From assembly GCA_022496805.1 (NCBI GenBank), contig CM040094.1, forward strand, positions 15,213,501-15,277,500: a stretch of DNA of 64,000 bases, written 5' to 3'. The notes beneath the pieces are model-generated. The model worked only from the letters and a program-made list of their open reading frames with translations, made no database searches and had not been told where the DNA came from. Shown here piece by piece: positions 44,501 to 55,555 of the stretch. Every line of letters starts with the position of its first letter. The stretch's first letter is position 1. The stretch is from Pohlia nutans (lineage: Eukaryota; Streptophyta; Bryopsida; Bryales; Mniaceae). The position numbers were made by a program, and so were the translations under genes.

Positions 44501-47500
44501 AGAATCCAAATGGCGGTACAAGATAACTGACTTTCATAAATGTACAGTAACAAGGCATAGCCTGGTGACTCGTGGCTCGTGCCTACTTTGCATAGTTACG
44601 CATAGAGTATGAGAATAATGTTCATTCTTGATTCTGAAAAGCTTGACCATGTTCCGCACAAAACGACAGTGAAAGGTTCATACCTTCAAGAAAGTTAGAT
44701 ACTTGGGAAGAAGCTCATTGATTTCATCGGATATGAAGATCCTCCGGACATACAGCTTCAGTTGGGGTGAGTTAGTGTAATAGTTATCAAACATTTCTTG
44801 AGCAGCTTTTGGCGGAATGAAGAGGACAGATTTGAATTCCACATCTCCTTCGGCGTTGAAGTGTGTCCAAGCTAGAGGCTTATCTTCGCTGAAGTCCTAG
44901 ACCTCAAGACAAATTCGCATTCAATGAAGTACCCAAAAGGGATCATCGTTGTCGACAGAACAAATATCAGTGAAACTCTTAGGGACTTCAATCCTCTCCA
45001 ACCCTCGTACAGGAGTAGTTATACGGTATTAGTAAATAAATAAAAATAGATTTTAAATAAAAATAAAAATCCTCTTTTAGAAACTTGACTGGATATTTCC
45101 AAATATAGTACAAGGCAGGACGACAAATGTGAACTACCGATATGCTAATTTAAAAAATTGGTATTATCGTGTACAACCACAAAATGTATACTGTTACTCA
45201 GTATAGCTAGTTTGGATACAAACCTTTGTTAAAGATCGATAAAAGCTGGTATACTCTTCGGGAGTGACATCCTTCGGATTTCTCAGCCAAATTGCCTTGA
45301 CATCGTTCAGAAGTTCCCAATTCCACTCAGTTCGTTTAATCGTTTTTTTTTCTACTCCCACAGTTGTTTAGTTCAAGGCATGTCAGACGTAATTAAGTTT
45401 TAAATATAGTAATTGTTGCCACTACAAATGGTGCATTTGGTGCGATTAGTGAGGACATAGGCAATCAGTCAAGCACATAATTGTAAGACCTGGTTATTCT
45501 AGCCCGCAACTCTAGGAGAACAAGATACTCTGCAAGAGTACGGTTGTTACTCACCATTTTCTGCTTTGGGTACATCTTTAGATCCATCCGTCTCTTCTTC
45601 TTTATCTTCAGAATCCTCTTCAGAAGATTCTTCCTCAGAGGTTATGCTATCTTCCGTTGTCTTCGCCTCTTCATCATCCACTTGATCCTCGACCTCCTTG
45701 CTTGCCCACAGGTATATTGGGAAATTGATGAACTGGGAGTATCTTTGCACCAACTCCTGCAGGAAGCATGTCAATCAACTTAGTGCATGTGCTTGAACAA
45801 GCACCTACAATACGAGGGGCTGTGTCCCTGTAGCAAGTGTCCCTGTAGCAAATACACTGTAGAGCCTACTCAAACTTCCTCCCATTCACTGTAGATGTAG
45901 CTTCTATCGAAGCAAAGTCTCCTCCCCTTCAGTCCAGAGCCAATAAATCCATCAAAAGAGTGACCTGAATTAATATTCATAAGACATAACCGTCTCTACT
46001 TCTATTTCAAGTGTCACAAAATGCATTAAAGAAAACACATACCCGCAACTTTTCTTCTGTTGCGTACTCAACAGCATCCTTCTTCAGATGTATTCTTATC
46101 TCAGTCCCTCTTCCTAGTGGCTCATTTTCTGTATCTTCTGAAATAGCAAAATTTCCATCGGCGCTGGATTCCCATATGTATCTGCAAAGTGGCAAATGAG
46201 GCGTTCAATGCCAATGGTCCCGAAAATGCCAATACAAAGGCAAACAACCTGTCTTTTGACATCGCCACCAATATCAAAAAGACCAAGCATTTAAGCTTGA
46301 ATATTAAAGATCCCCAAGATGTAGGATTTTGCGAGGATGTGACTACATATCATCTACTCAATAGACAATAGGCTCATTTCTGTCAAAAACCTCACAGTAC
46401 ACAACTTACTGCTTGTCATCGTTATGCTTGCTGATAACCTCGACATAGTCAGCGATCAAGTATACAGAGTAGAACCCAACTCCAAATTGGCCAATGAAGC
46501 TCAGATCGCCTCCTTTTTTCATATTGTCCACAAAAGCTGCAAGTGCACTTGCACACTTAGCTCATGTGGTTTGATCAGCACGTAAATGCTTGTATAATTT
46601 GTGATTTGTATACCAAAGTAGCATTTAAGTTGAACTATTTCAGGACAGAAGAAGAATCTATGTTCTTTACATGATGTGCCGGACTTGGCTATGGTGCCAA
46701 GATTCTTGATAAGGTCTTCCTTGGTCATACCAATACCCCTGTCCCTAACTGACAATATATTTTTCTCTTTGTCCATCTTAATCTGATCATGTCATAGGGT
46801 CAATCACCAATTAAGTGGTTAATTAAGAAGCGGCCTGAGGTCCAAGCGTAAATAGATCAGCTGCAATGAGGCGAAGAATATAAGTGCAATTTAGTTGCAG
46901 AAATAAATTCTTTAAAAAGACTTAGATAGAGGAAATCTTTACATGTATATCAAGCTGAGCATCATCTCCTTCACCGAGCAGAGTCTTGTCCATGAGAGAC
47001 AGAAATCGAATCTTATCCAGCGCCTGGCCCAAAACATTTCAAATCAAGCCACTGTCAGCACAATCAATCATCTAACTTGTCCAAGTGCAGTGAAGGATGG
47101 TAACCAAAAAAGTACAAAACAAAGGTTTCAGTAAAATTAAACTGTTTCAAGAACATATAGACAACATCATAAATAGAATCTTCTCCATGATTCATGGAGA
47201 GGTTTCCCTATGGTAATAGTGACCATACGGAGGCCTCCCTGTGTATTATTACTGTGACCAATCCCATGAATCATAGGGAAGATTCTTTTTATGCAGATAG
47301 CCAAAAGTCCTTGAAATAGTCTAATCTACTGAAAATCCTGTTATTGAAAGTACATGTAAACACTGACCATGAATTGTTTTGGATCAAAGGGAGGACACTT
47401 ACGAGTATCAACACAATGGGCTTCATACATGACAATTAGCACTTGATAAAGTATATTACACGAAAATAATTGAGCGGCTCCTCTTTCTACTTAGATTCGA

Positions 47501-48307
47501 AGAAGGTGGAGGTAACATACATCCGAGGCATTAGATATGAGTTCCCTAAGGAAGACGTCTTTGTTGCTGTACAGGGAGTTGATGATGATGTCCATCAATC
47601 TTGAAACCTCCGCCTGGAATTCGAATTTCTCGCTATTACTCCTCATCCTCGGTGACATGGAATCTCGCTCTCTGCAATAATAAAAACTCATTTTAAAATC
47701 GTGACTTAGACGTATTGACGAACTGTTTCTACAGCAAAGACGAGGAGATTTTATCATTTCCTGAAGGTAATGAAAGAAGAAAGAAACCTTTCAACGAGTT
47801 CTGCATCCGTCGTCGATCCACTGGGAATAGCTCCGATTCTCTCTTCAACTTTAGCAAACGTACTCTCCTCGACTGCACCGTCTTCTTGTGCATCGACTCC
47901 AACACGGGGATCTAATGGCAACACAATTTTTTTTTGAGATGGCGACAAAGATGTACAAGATAATGTCATTGTCAACTTCACGAAGACCAGCGTCACTGGA
48001 AAACGGAATAAAACGCAATATTCTTGTTCTCCGGTTACTAATTCAGTAATAATTTGAACTTTTGTTAAGAACAGAGTCGTTAAAAACAGAACTGAAATAA
48101 ATCGCAATTGAAAAATTGTCAGAACGAGAATATTCCGTTTTCCGGTAAGGACAAAGACCTTCAACAACACAAACATTTCTGAAGCACGGCATGACGCAAA
48201 GAATCAACAAGACAAAACAGAAGTGCATCACTAAACGTACCTTGAATATGAACGCTAGCTAGGGCTAGCAATACGCAGAGTGCCGCAACTGCACCAGATC
48301 GGGCCAT
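41572..48307 (-). CDS. GRP94: Endoplasmin, ER-lumen HSP90
   Basis: This ATP-dependent chaperone folds secretory and membrane proteins in the ER lumen. The 17 exons are 48307-48241, 47911-47788, 47671-47521, 47023-46943, 46782-46671, 46536-46410, 46181-46043, 45756-45555, 45351-45224, 44896-44684, 44380-44215, 44009-43859, 43456-43306, 43114-42905, 42676-42473, 42381-42148 and 41784-41572. All phases chain, giving 890 residues against ~820 in Arabidopsis SHEPHERD. Residues 1 to ~20 are a signal peptide ([17 protein letters not shown]). The N-terminal ATPase domain has [19 protein letters not shown] and [16 protein letters not shown] charged linker (exon 45756-45555) is rich in Glu/Asp/Ser. The middle domain has [28 protein letters not shown] and [15 protein letters not shown]. 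The C-terminal part includes [10 protein letters not shown] and an acidic tail ending in HDEL, the ER-retrieval signal. The gene appears intact. Confidence 0.97.
47175..47286 (+). mobile_element. Small hairpin MITE in a GRP94 intron
   Basis: The ends AGAATCTTCTCCATGATTCATGG and CCATGAATCATAGGGAAGATTCT are inverted, and the inner part also pairs loosely (ATGGTAATAGTGACC with TATTACTGTGACC in direct/inverted mosaic). It is 112 bp, non-coding, and lies between the exons at 47521 and 47023. Confidence 0.6.
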
Positions 48308-50185
48308 GGCCAAAATGTAGTACTCGATGATTTTGGAACGCTCCGAAAGAAAGATGCCCGCACTCTATAAATTTGGATCTTTACAGAATGTAAAGCGATA
48401 ACACGGAGAAGTGAGCCCCTGTCAGCCCGAGTATTAGAGCTGTACACATAGGAGCTGTCGTTCGTGCAATCTATCTCCGTATCCACAGGGAATAATCTGA
48501 GAACATTTGAAACTATTTCAAGTTATCGCGAAAAACTCAAGCGTACAGCGGAATTGTCATTTGCGACGGGGGAGGAAAATATTCCACTATACACTAATCC
48601 AAATTCTCAATGGAAGTCCAAATCGCAATGTGACAAGGGGTAGCAGTGGCGTTTTGGCCGTTAACTGTGGATTCCTAACGAAGCAGCGACCGGTGGACGC
48701 CGATGTTTCAACGTAACTGCAGCAAAGGGTCGTTCTCCGAGAACGAGACTGACGGTTATACAAGAACATCGAAGATAAATACTCATATTTAGGGTTTCTA
48801 TCAACAAGGAGTTTAGATCGGTCGCCATATCCGAGCCAGATAACAAGATCAGCTCCATCACCACTGTGAAATGGAAGAGCTAAAAATCGGAATCAATCAA
48901 CTTGCGACTTGCTTATTCACACAACAACGTTCCAAATTTCATCTCTGAACATGATTGTGTGATTTTCGATCTCTCTGGTGCAGCAACAATTCAAGAGCTG
49001 AACTTTCCGACTCGCTCATTTATTCACCATCCTCAGTGGCTTGAGCACTCTGATTAGTTGAAAGCAGTTCTTCTTCGATCCGTGACACTTCCGATTTGCT
49101 TTGTGATAATGTTTTGATTTCGGAGATGGAAGGTTTAATCCCGTCGAGGTCGTTTATGGTGTCTGTTATTTAAAGCGGACTTGGTAGCTAGGAGAAGGCT
49201 TCCTCTCGGCTACGGTCGATCTTGGTTTAGCAAAGCGAAAAAATGTGAAGGCCGAGAAAGGGAAAGGCCTTTGAGAATGGAAATATGGACAGTCCACGAA
49301 TTTATTCCCTGGTTGTTATTCCGAAACACGATGAGAAGCTGAATTACGTCCGGCTTGCTGATGTGGAGCACAATGCAGACAATAAGAAAGTCGATGTGTT
49401 TCATTGACAATGATTCTCGACATGGCGCTTGCAGTTGGAACCATGGGAAAGGTCATGCAGATCATGGAACTTCAATTTGAAAAACCTCTTGTGCGATCCG
49501 ATTTTGTGGATTCAAAGCAGCAGCACCAGAAGATGGTGTGAATTCTCTCATCAAGCACCAAGTCGTCTATGATTACGGATTGAAGGTTTCCGTCGGCTTT
49601 TCTCGAGCGAAACGTATGTGGAAGAAGATGACACAAAAGGATCACGTATGTACAATTTCTAGAGCCACTGACTAAATTCCTTTTTTGTTCAAGCGGTCTT
49701 TGCAAATGATAAGAAAATGCACGACATCATTCCACCTAACAGTTTACGATTTGCCGCAAAGCAGGGCGGATGTCCGCATTCTCATACCAATGGATTGGTA
49801 CTATGTGAAGAGTAGGTGTGCTGAGCAAGCAAAGTCCTGTAGTAGGAGAGCATACCTGATCCGGTGGCTATGGATAATGTCGGACAACCAAGAATGTTGA
49901 GGCAACTACAATTGTTCATTGACCTCTGATTCTGTTACAAACGAAGCTTATGAGAGAGCAGAAGCCATAGGAAGGCAAGGTCGGGTAGAATGATGATTGA
50001 CGCTGCTGCCTTGTGATTATGTAATACTAATCTGTTGCAAAGGGACAGTGCTTCATCATGATTTACGGCAGGATGCTGTTGACCTCCATCTCCATCAACA
50101 AGAAGTGGACCGCTTCATCGCATATGCTGCTCCTCTTCTGATATCATTTTGAGCTCGCTCTCGTGCCTTACTCTTGCGGTTGCCA
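48308..50185. other. Divergent spacer between GRP94 and the lectin gene
   Basis: The two genes are transcribed away from each other, so both promoters should lie here. I see no clear ER-stress element and no convincing TATA box. From about 49270 to 49800 the plus strand carries short, stop-interrupted frames with coding-like composition, listed separately. Confidence 0.4.
49270..49800 (+). pseudogene. Degenerate coding remnant, possibly Mutator-like transposase
   Basis: Consecutive short frames broken by stops read IYSLVVIPKHDEKLNYVRLA, then MELQFEKPLVRSDFVDSKQ, then LIKHQVVYDYGLKVSVGFSR followed by AKRMWKKM, then DIIPPNSLRFAAKQGGCPHS. The third resembles the segment of plant MULE transposases where an Ile-rich helix precedes a YG-V-S and an RAK motif. 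That match is weak and by eye, and the rest is unrecognised. It could equally be a decayed host gene. Confidence 0.25.
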
Positions 50186-51217
50186 ATGGCGAGAATATTT
50201 CACGTTCTCGGGTTGGTGCTTGGAGCACTAATTTTGAATCTGGAAGCGTACGAGGTTGTGTTCAGCGACGATGTGACAACCGACTTCACCAACGGCAGCA
50301 TTGATGTCTCGGGATTCGTGCGCCAAGACTGGCTGTATCTGCCGCCCGTAGGCTTCTGCGGCCTGGCAGGGAAATTCACTACACCACACCATATTGACAC
50401 CTCCATGGCGCGTGGGACGCTCTACACCACCTTCGAGTACCTCACATTGGACTGCACCGCGGAGTACAGACGCGACATCAATTCATGCGCCGTGCTCACG
50501 TCCGCCTTCGGGGCGTGCTTCAACTTCCCCCTCGACAGCAGGACGAGCAACCGACCGTGGGGCTACTGCTCCAACTTCAACTTCCGAGTCTCCTACCTCT
50601 GGGTGGTCAACACAAACGCTACAACAACACCACCGCCTGCAACGAACCCCACGATTCACCTCCAGAGTTCTGACCCCTCGCCGGGGTCGGGTTGGGAATT
50701 TCCCCCCGTCTGCTCAGGGTTTGGCTGTGGATCCCGTGCTCTTGCATCTATCCACAAGGACGTTGAATCGCTGAAAAAGACGAACTGTGCATCGAGCGGG
50801 GGTCGTCTGGACACGGGCTGCGACTGGCGATACTCCAACCTGGTGCCCGTCGCGTGGGACGGAATTCAAAACGTGCTGGTGGCGGGGCAGAGCTTGCAAT
50901 CCTCGGACAGCCAGTACGCCCTAATCATGCAAACGGACTGCAACCTGGTTCTCTACAGGAAAGATGCGGACGGCAAGTACGAGTGGAATGCGAAATGGGC
51001 GGCGTACTCACAATTCAACGACCCGTTCACTTACAACTGCACCACGGAGCTTCGACCGAATGGGAACCTTGTGGTGCGGGATCCGGCGGGGAAGCCGCGC
51101 TGGAGCAGTGGAGGCACCACTTCATCGTTGTATACCAGTACTCTCTCTGTTACTCGCCGTGGTACCGTGGTTGTGTATGAGATGACCTCTGGTGCCGTTC
51201 TCTGGTCTGCAAGCTGA
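50186..51217 (+). CDS. Secreted protein with C-terminal bulb-type lectin domain
   Basis: This is a single-exon frame of 343 residues. An upstream in-frame TTG at 50174 is not a start; the ATG at 50186 leads straight into a signal peptide (MARIFHVLGLVLGALILNL). Residues ~25-200 are a Cys-rich region (DCTAEYRRDINSC, GYCSNFNFRVSYLW) that I cannot assign, ending in a Thr/Pro linker and a second Cys cluster. Residues ~225-343 match the monocot-mannose-binding (B-lectin) beta-prism fold, with one clear QxDxNxVxY site in QTDCNLVLY and a partial one in ELRPNGNLVV, ending GAVLWSAS. GC is markedly higher than the surroundings. It is likely extracellular and carbohydrate-binding; the ligand and role are unknown. 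No kinase or membrane segment follows, so it is not a lectin receptor kinase. Confidence 0.8.
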   Translation: MARIFHVLGLVLGALILNLEAYEVVFSDDVTTDFTNGSIDVSGFVRQDWLYLPPVGFCGLAGKFTTPHHIDTSMARGTLYTTFEYLTLDCTAEYRRDINSCAVLTSAFGACFNFPLDSRTSNRPWGYCSNFNFRVSYLWVVNTNATTTPPPATNPTIHLQSSDPSPGSGWEFPPVCSGFGCGSRALASIHKDVESLKKTNCASSGGRLDTGCDWRYSNLVPVAWDGIQNVLVAGQSLQSSDSQYALIMQTDCNLVLYRKDADGKYEWNAKWAAYSQFNDPFTYNCTTELRPNGNLVVRDPAGKPRWSSGGTTSSLYTSTLSVTRRGTVVVYEMTSGAVLWSAS

Positions 51218-52455
51218 ATCGTCTCCCAGGTAATGGTACAGCGATTGGCAACTGCCTTAGTAATTGCAAAGATTTTTGAAGATTTCTACATTGAGCACAG
51301 AGATCATAAGGAAGAAGTGAATCGTCTAGTCATTTTAGCCGAGTCCGAGAAACTAGCAGGACTGGATGTTTGTAATCACAATTAGTAATGCTAATTGTTG
51401 TTAACCAGAATCAAAAGGAAAAAAATTGGTTATAGATTTGTACCATTGATCTCTACCGCGAACTTGATGGCTATATTCAGAAACAGTCAGCGGTCGGAAC
51501 TGCATCGTGTCTATAAACATGATTAGCACACTCAACGCGTTCGCAAATGACTACAGTAATTTCAGAAAGGCATTTGCCAAGGAAAGGCCAGAAACAAACT
51601 TGACCTTGACGCTAACATCAGAGGCAGAGGACCTGGATGATATATTGTTCTAAGAGCTATTCTATCAATCAACCGAGGCGATCAAGATACTATGACATCA
51701 ACAGCTAATACGGACAACAGGCTACAGGACTCCTCTACTTAGAATTGAGTCCCGTACTGCATTCCTGGGAAGGGGAAGATGAGGAATACGAAACAAACCT
51801 TTAACACGCACGGTACACAAACCTTCTTCACAACTTCTCCCATTCGTAATCGAGACCAAACACTCACAAAATGACAGCTAGTTGTCAGTCATTTACTCGT
51901 CAGCTTGCAGAAGTTGATCACAACAATGCCGCATCTCTTCAGGGACTTAATTTCCACGAAGAGTAAACCAAGACCCAAAAAGAACACATTTCTATGCACA
52001 CGATTACAAATATCGGCATTATGAAGGTGACATGATTTATTACTGAAGATCTGATCCCAAAATTTCCACGACAATGTCATAATAAAATCAAGTCATTCCA
52101 ACCATTCGCATTTCTATCATGAAATTTTCTCTATGTATAGTCTCAGATCAAGATTGGAAAACACAGAATTATCGTGTGGATGTCCGCATTTTAACAAACT
52201 CCATAACAGCTCGCGTTTTCCCTTTTCCCTTAGTTTATTCCAATAAAGTTGTGAAGCTTAGCCATCAAAGTCGATCATCCATCAGTTTAGACAAAATCAC
52301 GCTCACTGCTCGGAAAATCTCCCAGTCACCATTTGAAGAGTTTAACGCACGTGCATCAGTTTCCTTGCACGAGGATTTCCTGCCGCTGCAACACGCACGA
52401 TAACAAAAATATCAACGACCGCAACACACAACAACGAGATAATCACGAAATTCTT
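51218..52455. other. Intergenic, no gene seen
   Basis: This is AT-rich sequence between the lectin gene and the tandem array. I see no conserved frame, RNA gene or defined element. The short 3' exon of the LTP gene may lie in its right part but cannot be identified. Confidence 0.4.
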
Positions 52456-53261
52456 TCAATGTTACATGACACTGAGCCATCAATTGATATGCAAGCGCTC
52501 AATTATAACGAAAATAAGAATTATTATAACTTCACAAAGCAACAAATGGCTTACTTACACAATGTGATGACCACGAATCTCTAAAGAAATCGTTCAATGT
52601 TACATGACACTGAGCCTTCATATGATATGCAAGGGCTCAATTGTAACGAACAAATGGCGCAACACATGGCTTAGTCGTGCCGGTAGCAATGACACCACCA
52701 AACCGTTCAATGTTACACGACACTGAGAGTTTCACATGATATGCAAGCAAGCAATCGAAAGAAAAACGTCACAGTAGATGGTTTACTTGCGCAATGTGAT
52801 ATTCACGAAACTCTAAAGAAACCGTTCAATGTTACATGACTCTGAGCCTTCATATGATGTAACGAACAAATGGCGCAACACATGGCTTACTCGTGCCGAG
52901 AGCAATGAAAATGTGATGATCGCACGCACGAATCGTGTTGAATGTTACATGACACTGAGACTTTCATATGATATGAAAGAAATCAATCGAAAGAAAGAAA
53001 AACTTCACAGTAGATGGCTCACTTGCGCAATGTGATACTCACGAAACACTAAAGAAACCGTTCAATGTTACATGAAACTGAGCCTTCATATGATTCGATC
53101 AATTGTAACGAACAAAAGGCGCAACACATGGCTTACTCGAATGACAATGTGATGATCACACGTACGAACCGTTGAATGTAACATGACACTGAGACTTTCA
53201 TAAGATATGCAAGAAATCAATCGAAATAGAGAAAAACTTGGACACAGAATGGATGGCTTAC
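52456..53261 (+). repeat. Tandem array with 233-bp dimeric period
   Basis: Seven copies of a TTCAATGTTACATGACACTG-type motif start near 52456, 52593, 52706, 52825, 52938, 53060 and 53171. From the second copy on, two monomer types alternate. Type A has GAGCCTTCATATGAT and GGCGCAACACATGGCTTACT. Type B has GAGACTTTCATATGAT, ATCAATCGAAAGAAA and GGCTCACTTGCGCAATGTGA. Same-type copies are 232-235 bp apart. The last B monomer runs into the 3' end of LTP exon 1. Confidence 0.8.
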
Positions 53262-53574
53262 TTGCGCAAGTGCTGGTGCCGGGAGCGATGACGCCGCAGC
53301 GTTTGGGCAGCATGAGAGCCGCTTCGAGGTTGAGCGAGGGAAGGCTGGCGTGACTGACGGCGGTGCAAAGGCAGGCGATGTCGGCGAGCTTGATGACCTT
53401 GCAGCAGTCGCTGGAGGGCAGTGGCGGGCTTTCGCCCAGCACCGCCGGCATGCACGCCTTGTAAGGCGACAGGTCGCTGCTGCACACTCCATGCACCGGC
53501 GTCGCCATGGCCATCGCCATCGCCACCACCACCACCATCGCCGTCGTCGTCAACATCGCCATGTTGCTCTTCAT
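53262..53574 (-). CDS. Non-specific lipid transfer protein, DIR1-like, exon 1
   Basis: The ATG at 53574 opens a signal peptide (MKSNMAMLTTTAMVVVVAMA, to about residue 29, VHG), and a mature domain with all eight cysteines follows. The pattern is C-x9-C-x15-CC-x9-C-L-C-x22-C-x9-C, the 8-cysteine motif of plant lipid transfer proteins; ACLC with Leu between C5 and C6 resembles the DIR1-like/type IV group. The frame continues past C8 to 53086, but a donor at GCGCAA|GTAAGCC (53262) sits just after C8, where LTP genes usually carry an intron, so a tiny second exon is expected and not found. The product would be secreted, binding lipids or acyl chains. GC-rich third positions contrast with the flanks. 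Confidence 0.8.
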
Positions 53575-53910
53575 GATCGACTGTCAGCCTAATTCACCAC
53601 ACCCACACTAATTAACTAGCTCCGTCATCTTATCATTTCGAAAAGCCCAAATTTTATGTAATCGAAATCAATGAAGAACATTGCATTTTTTTGGCTAAAA
53701 ATAAATCAATGTGACCAAAAAGAACTCCCCATAGGACTTACTCAAAGTTGCTAAAAAAATTAATATGAAACTGAATTTGTCAAATATTTTGTTTTCCGTG
53801 TGTTTCAAACTATAGAACTGAATTAAAATTATGTATTTGAAAGGTGTAGGAAGGCATTTAGTAGTGCTTTCCAAAACACGTGAGTGATTATGCACTTGCA
53901 AACGTGGGTG

Positions 53911-54112
53911 ATGGCTTGATATGGGTACTCCCTCCAAAAATAGTGTGATTTTTGAGAAATATCTTTTTGGTAAGAAAAAAACATTGAAAAATTATAAAAA
54001 TTAGTGGGTGTTGTAGACATCATATATGGTGTTAAAGTTGAAATTTCTAGCATCCATTAGACACAAGTCACACTATGTTAGACACATAAAAGTGGCACCC
54101 ATATCAAGTCAT
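53911..54112 (+). mobile_element. Family C MITE, reference copy
   Basis: The inverted ends are ATGGCTTGATATGGGTACTC and GCACCCATATCAAGTCAT, enclosing ~202 bp without a coding frame. It is the most complete copy of the family also seen at 6595-6820, 9848-10038 and, split, 36808-38443. It lies about 340 bp upstream of the LTP start. Confidence 0.75.
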
Positions 54113-54999
54113 TCCCCAAGTGTGTTATTAAATGCCAAGGAAGCCAAAAACAGAATTTGAAACATCCTTGCAGGCATGTTAGGTGTGTTACTGTACCTTT
54201 TTTTTTTGGAGCTTGGGAGCAGTTCAAAATGAAGGTGTGATAATTGTAATGGTTTTGAGTGGAACAGAGACAAGTTTTTAACTGAGTATTGAAGCATTCA
54301 AGCCTCTTTGTCTTTGTAAGTTATGTGATTACAGTTAGTTGGGAGCTTGCTGATGAGGTTGTGCCAAGAAAACAAGCTGAGCTGGAAGTGTAAGTTATGC
54401 CCATGCCCATGCCATGTGGCTAGTTTCTTGGCAGCTTTGATCAAGAGTGTTTGGAAGGAATAAATGTCATTTTTATGGTGGCAATGGAGAAATAGATGGG
54501 TTTCGATTTAATAATTAATTCAATTTTAATTATTTGAATTATGTTTTAAAGTGCCACGTGTCATCTTGTGGTTGGTTTAGGGTGATATGCACCTCTTGGA
54601 ATTCGACGTGGAAATTCAATTTGACATATGGTATTGTTACTAACAGGTTGCATGTTTGGCATAAAAGTAAGATTTCCCAACTTATTCACCAATATAGAAT
54701 GGATACAAAAATTGGTTGGACATTTTGTGGGTATTAATTTAACTTTGCAAAGTTTAGGAAATGAAAGTACAAAGAAGAATACTAAATTTAACATAATTAA
54801 TTAATTACTTATTCTACGGCTTCATTTTAACTTTTAAAATTATAATTTCAACGTCATTTTCATGCCAGACTGTTTTATTTCATTTTTCACTGTTATACAA
54901 TGTCATAACATAATATAACGTAATATGTGTAGCATTTTTCATGTTTATACAATGTCATGTACATTACGTTATATTATGTTCCACTCATTCCCAGTGGCT

Positions 55000-55555
55000 T
55001 TAACCCTTTAACGTCCCATTCCTTTGGAGAATAGTCAAACTACACTTTTATACACACTTTAGCTTTCAAGATTTGTTGAAATATATTATTCAATATTTTC
55101 ATGCATGAAATTGTATGTTTCCCATTAGTCCTAAAAATTTCCGACTTTTTTTTTATACAAAATGAACTTTTTACAAATTTTTAGGTGAAAGGCTCCAAGA
55201 AATTCATATCAATTACAAAAAAACTTCAAAAAATATAAAATTTCTAGAACATGTGCAAATGACAATGGGGAATCACATGATATATTTTTTGTAATTTTTT
55301 TTAATTTAAAATTTAAAATTCAAAAGGTGAACATACTATGCAGTGTAATTCAGACCTTGAGCTACATAGCTTGCAACAAAAATAAAATATTCAATACTTG
55401 AAATTTATAAGATCCAAAAAGTGGTGTGAAAACCAGACTCAATAAACTTCAATTTCTCAATTGAAAGCAATAGCGAAAAAATTCATCTTCAAGGTCAAAA
55501 TTGGCTTTGACCAACAAAGATCCACTTTTTGGATGCGCGGTCCTTAAAGGGTGAA
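55000..55555 (+). mobile_element. Larger CCCCTAAA-superfamily element
   Basis: The left end is TTAA-CCCTTTAACGTCCCATTCC; the right end is CGGTCCTTAAAGGG followed by TGAA, a one-base decay of TTAA. The interior (556 bp) is AT-rich and differs from other members. No transposase frame is visible. Confidence 0.5.

Noticed and set aside
50394..51180. Overlapping ORFs of 60-126 codons within the lectin gene
   Set aside because: They are alternate-frame shadows of a GC-rich gene; only the 343-residue frame has a signal peptide and domain match.
53350..53592. Plus-strand His-rich ORF opposite the LTP exon
   Set aside because: It is the complement of GC-rich Met/Ala/Val signal-peptide codons; there is no independent evidence.
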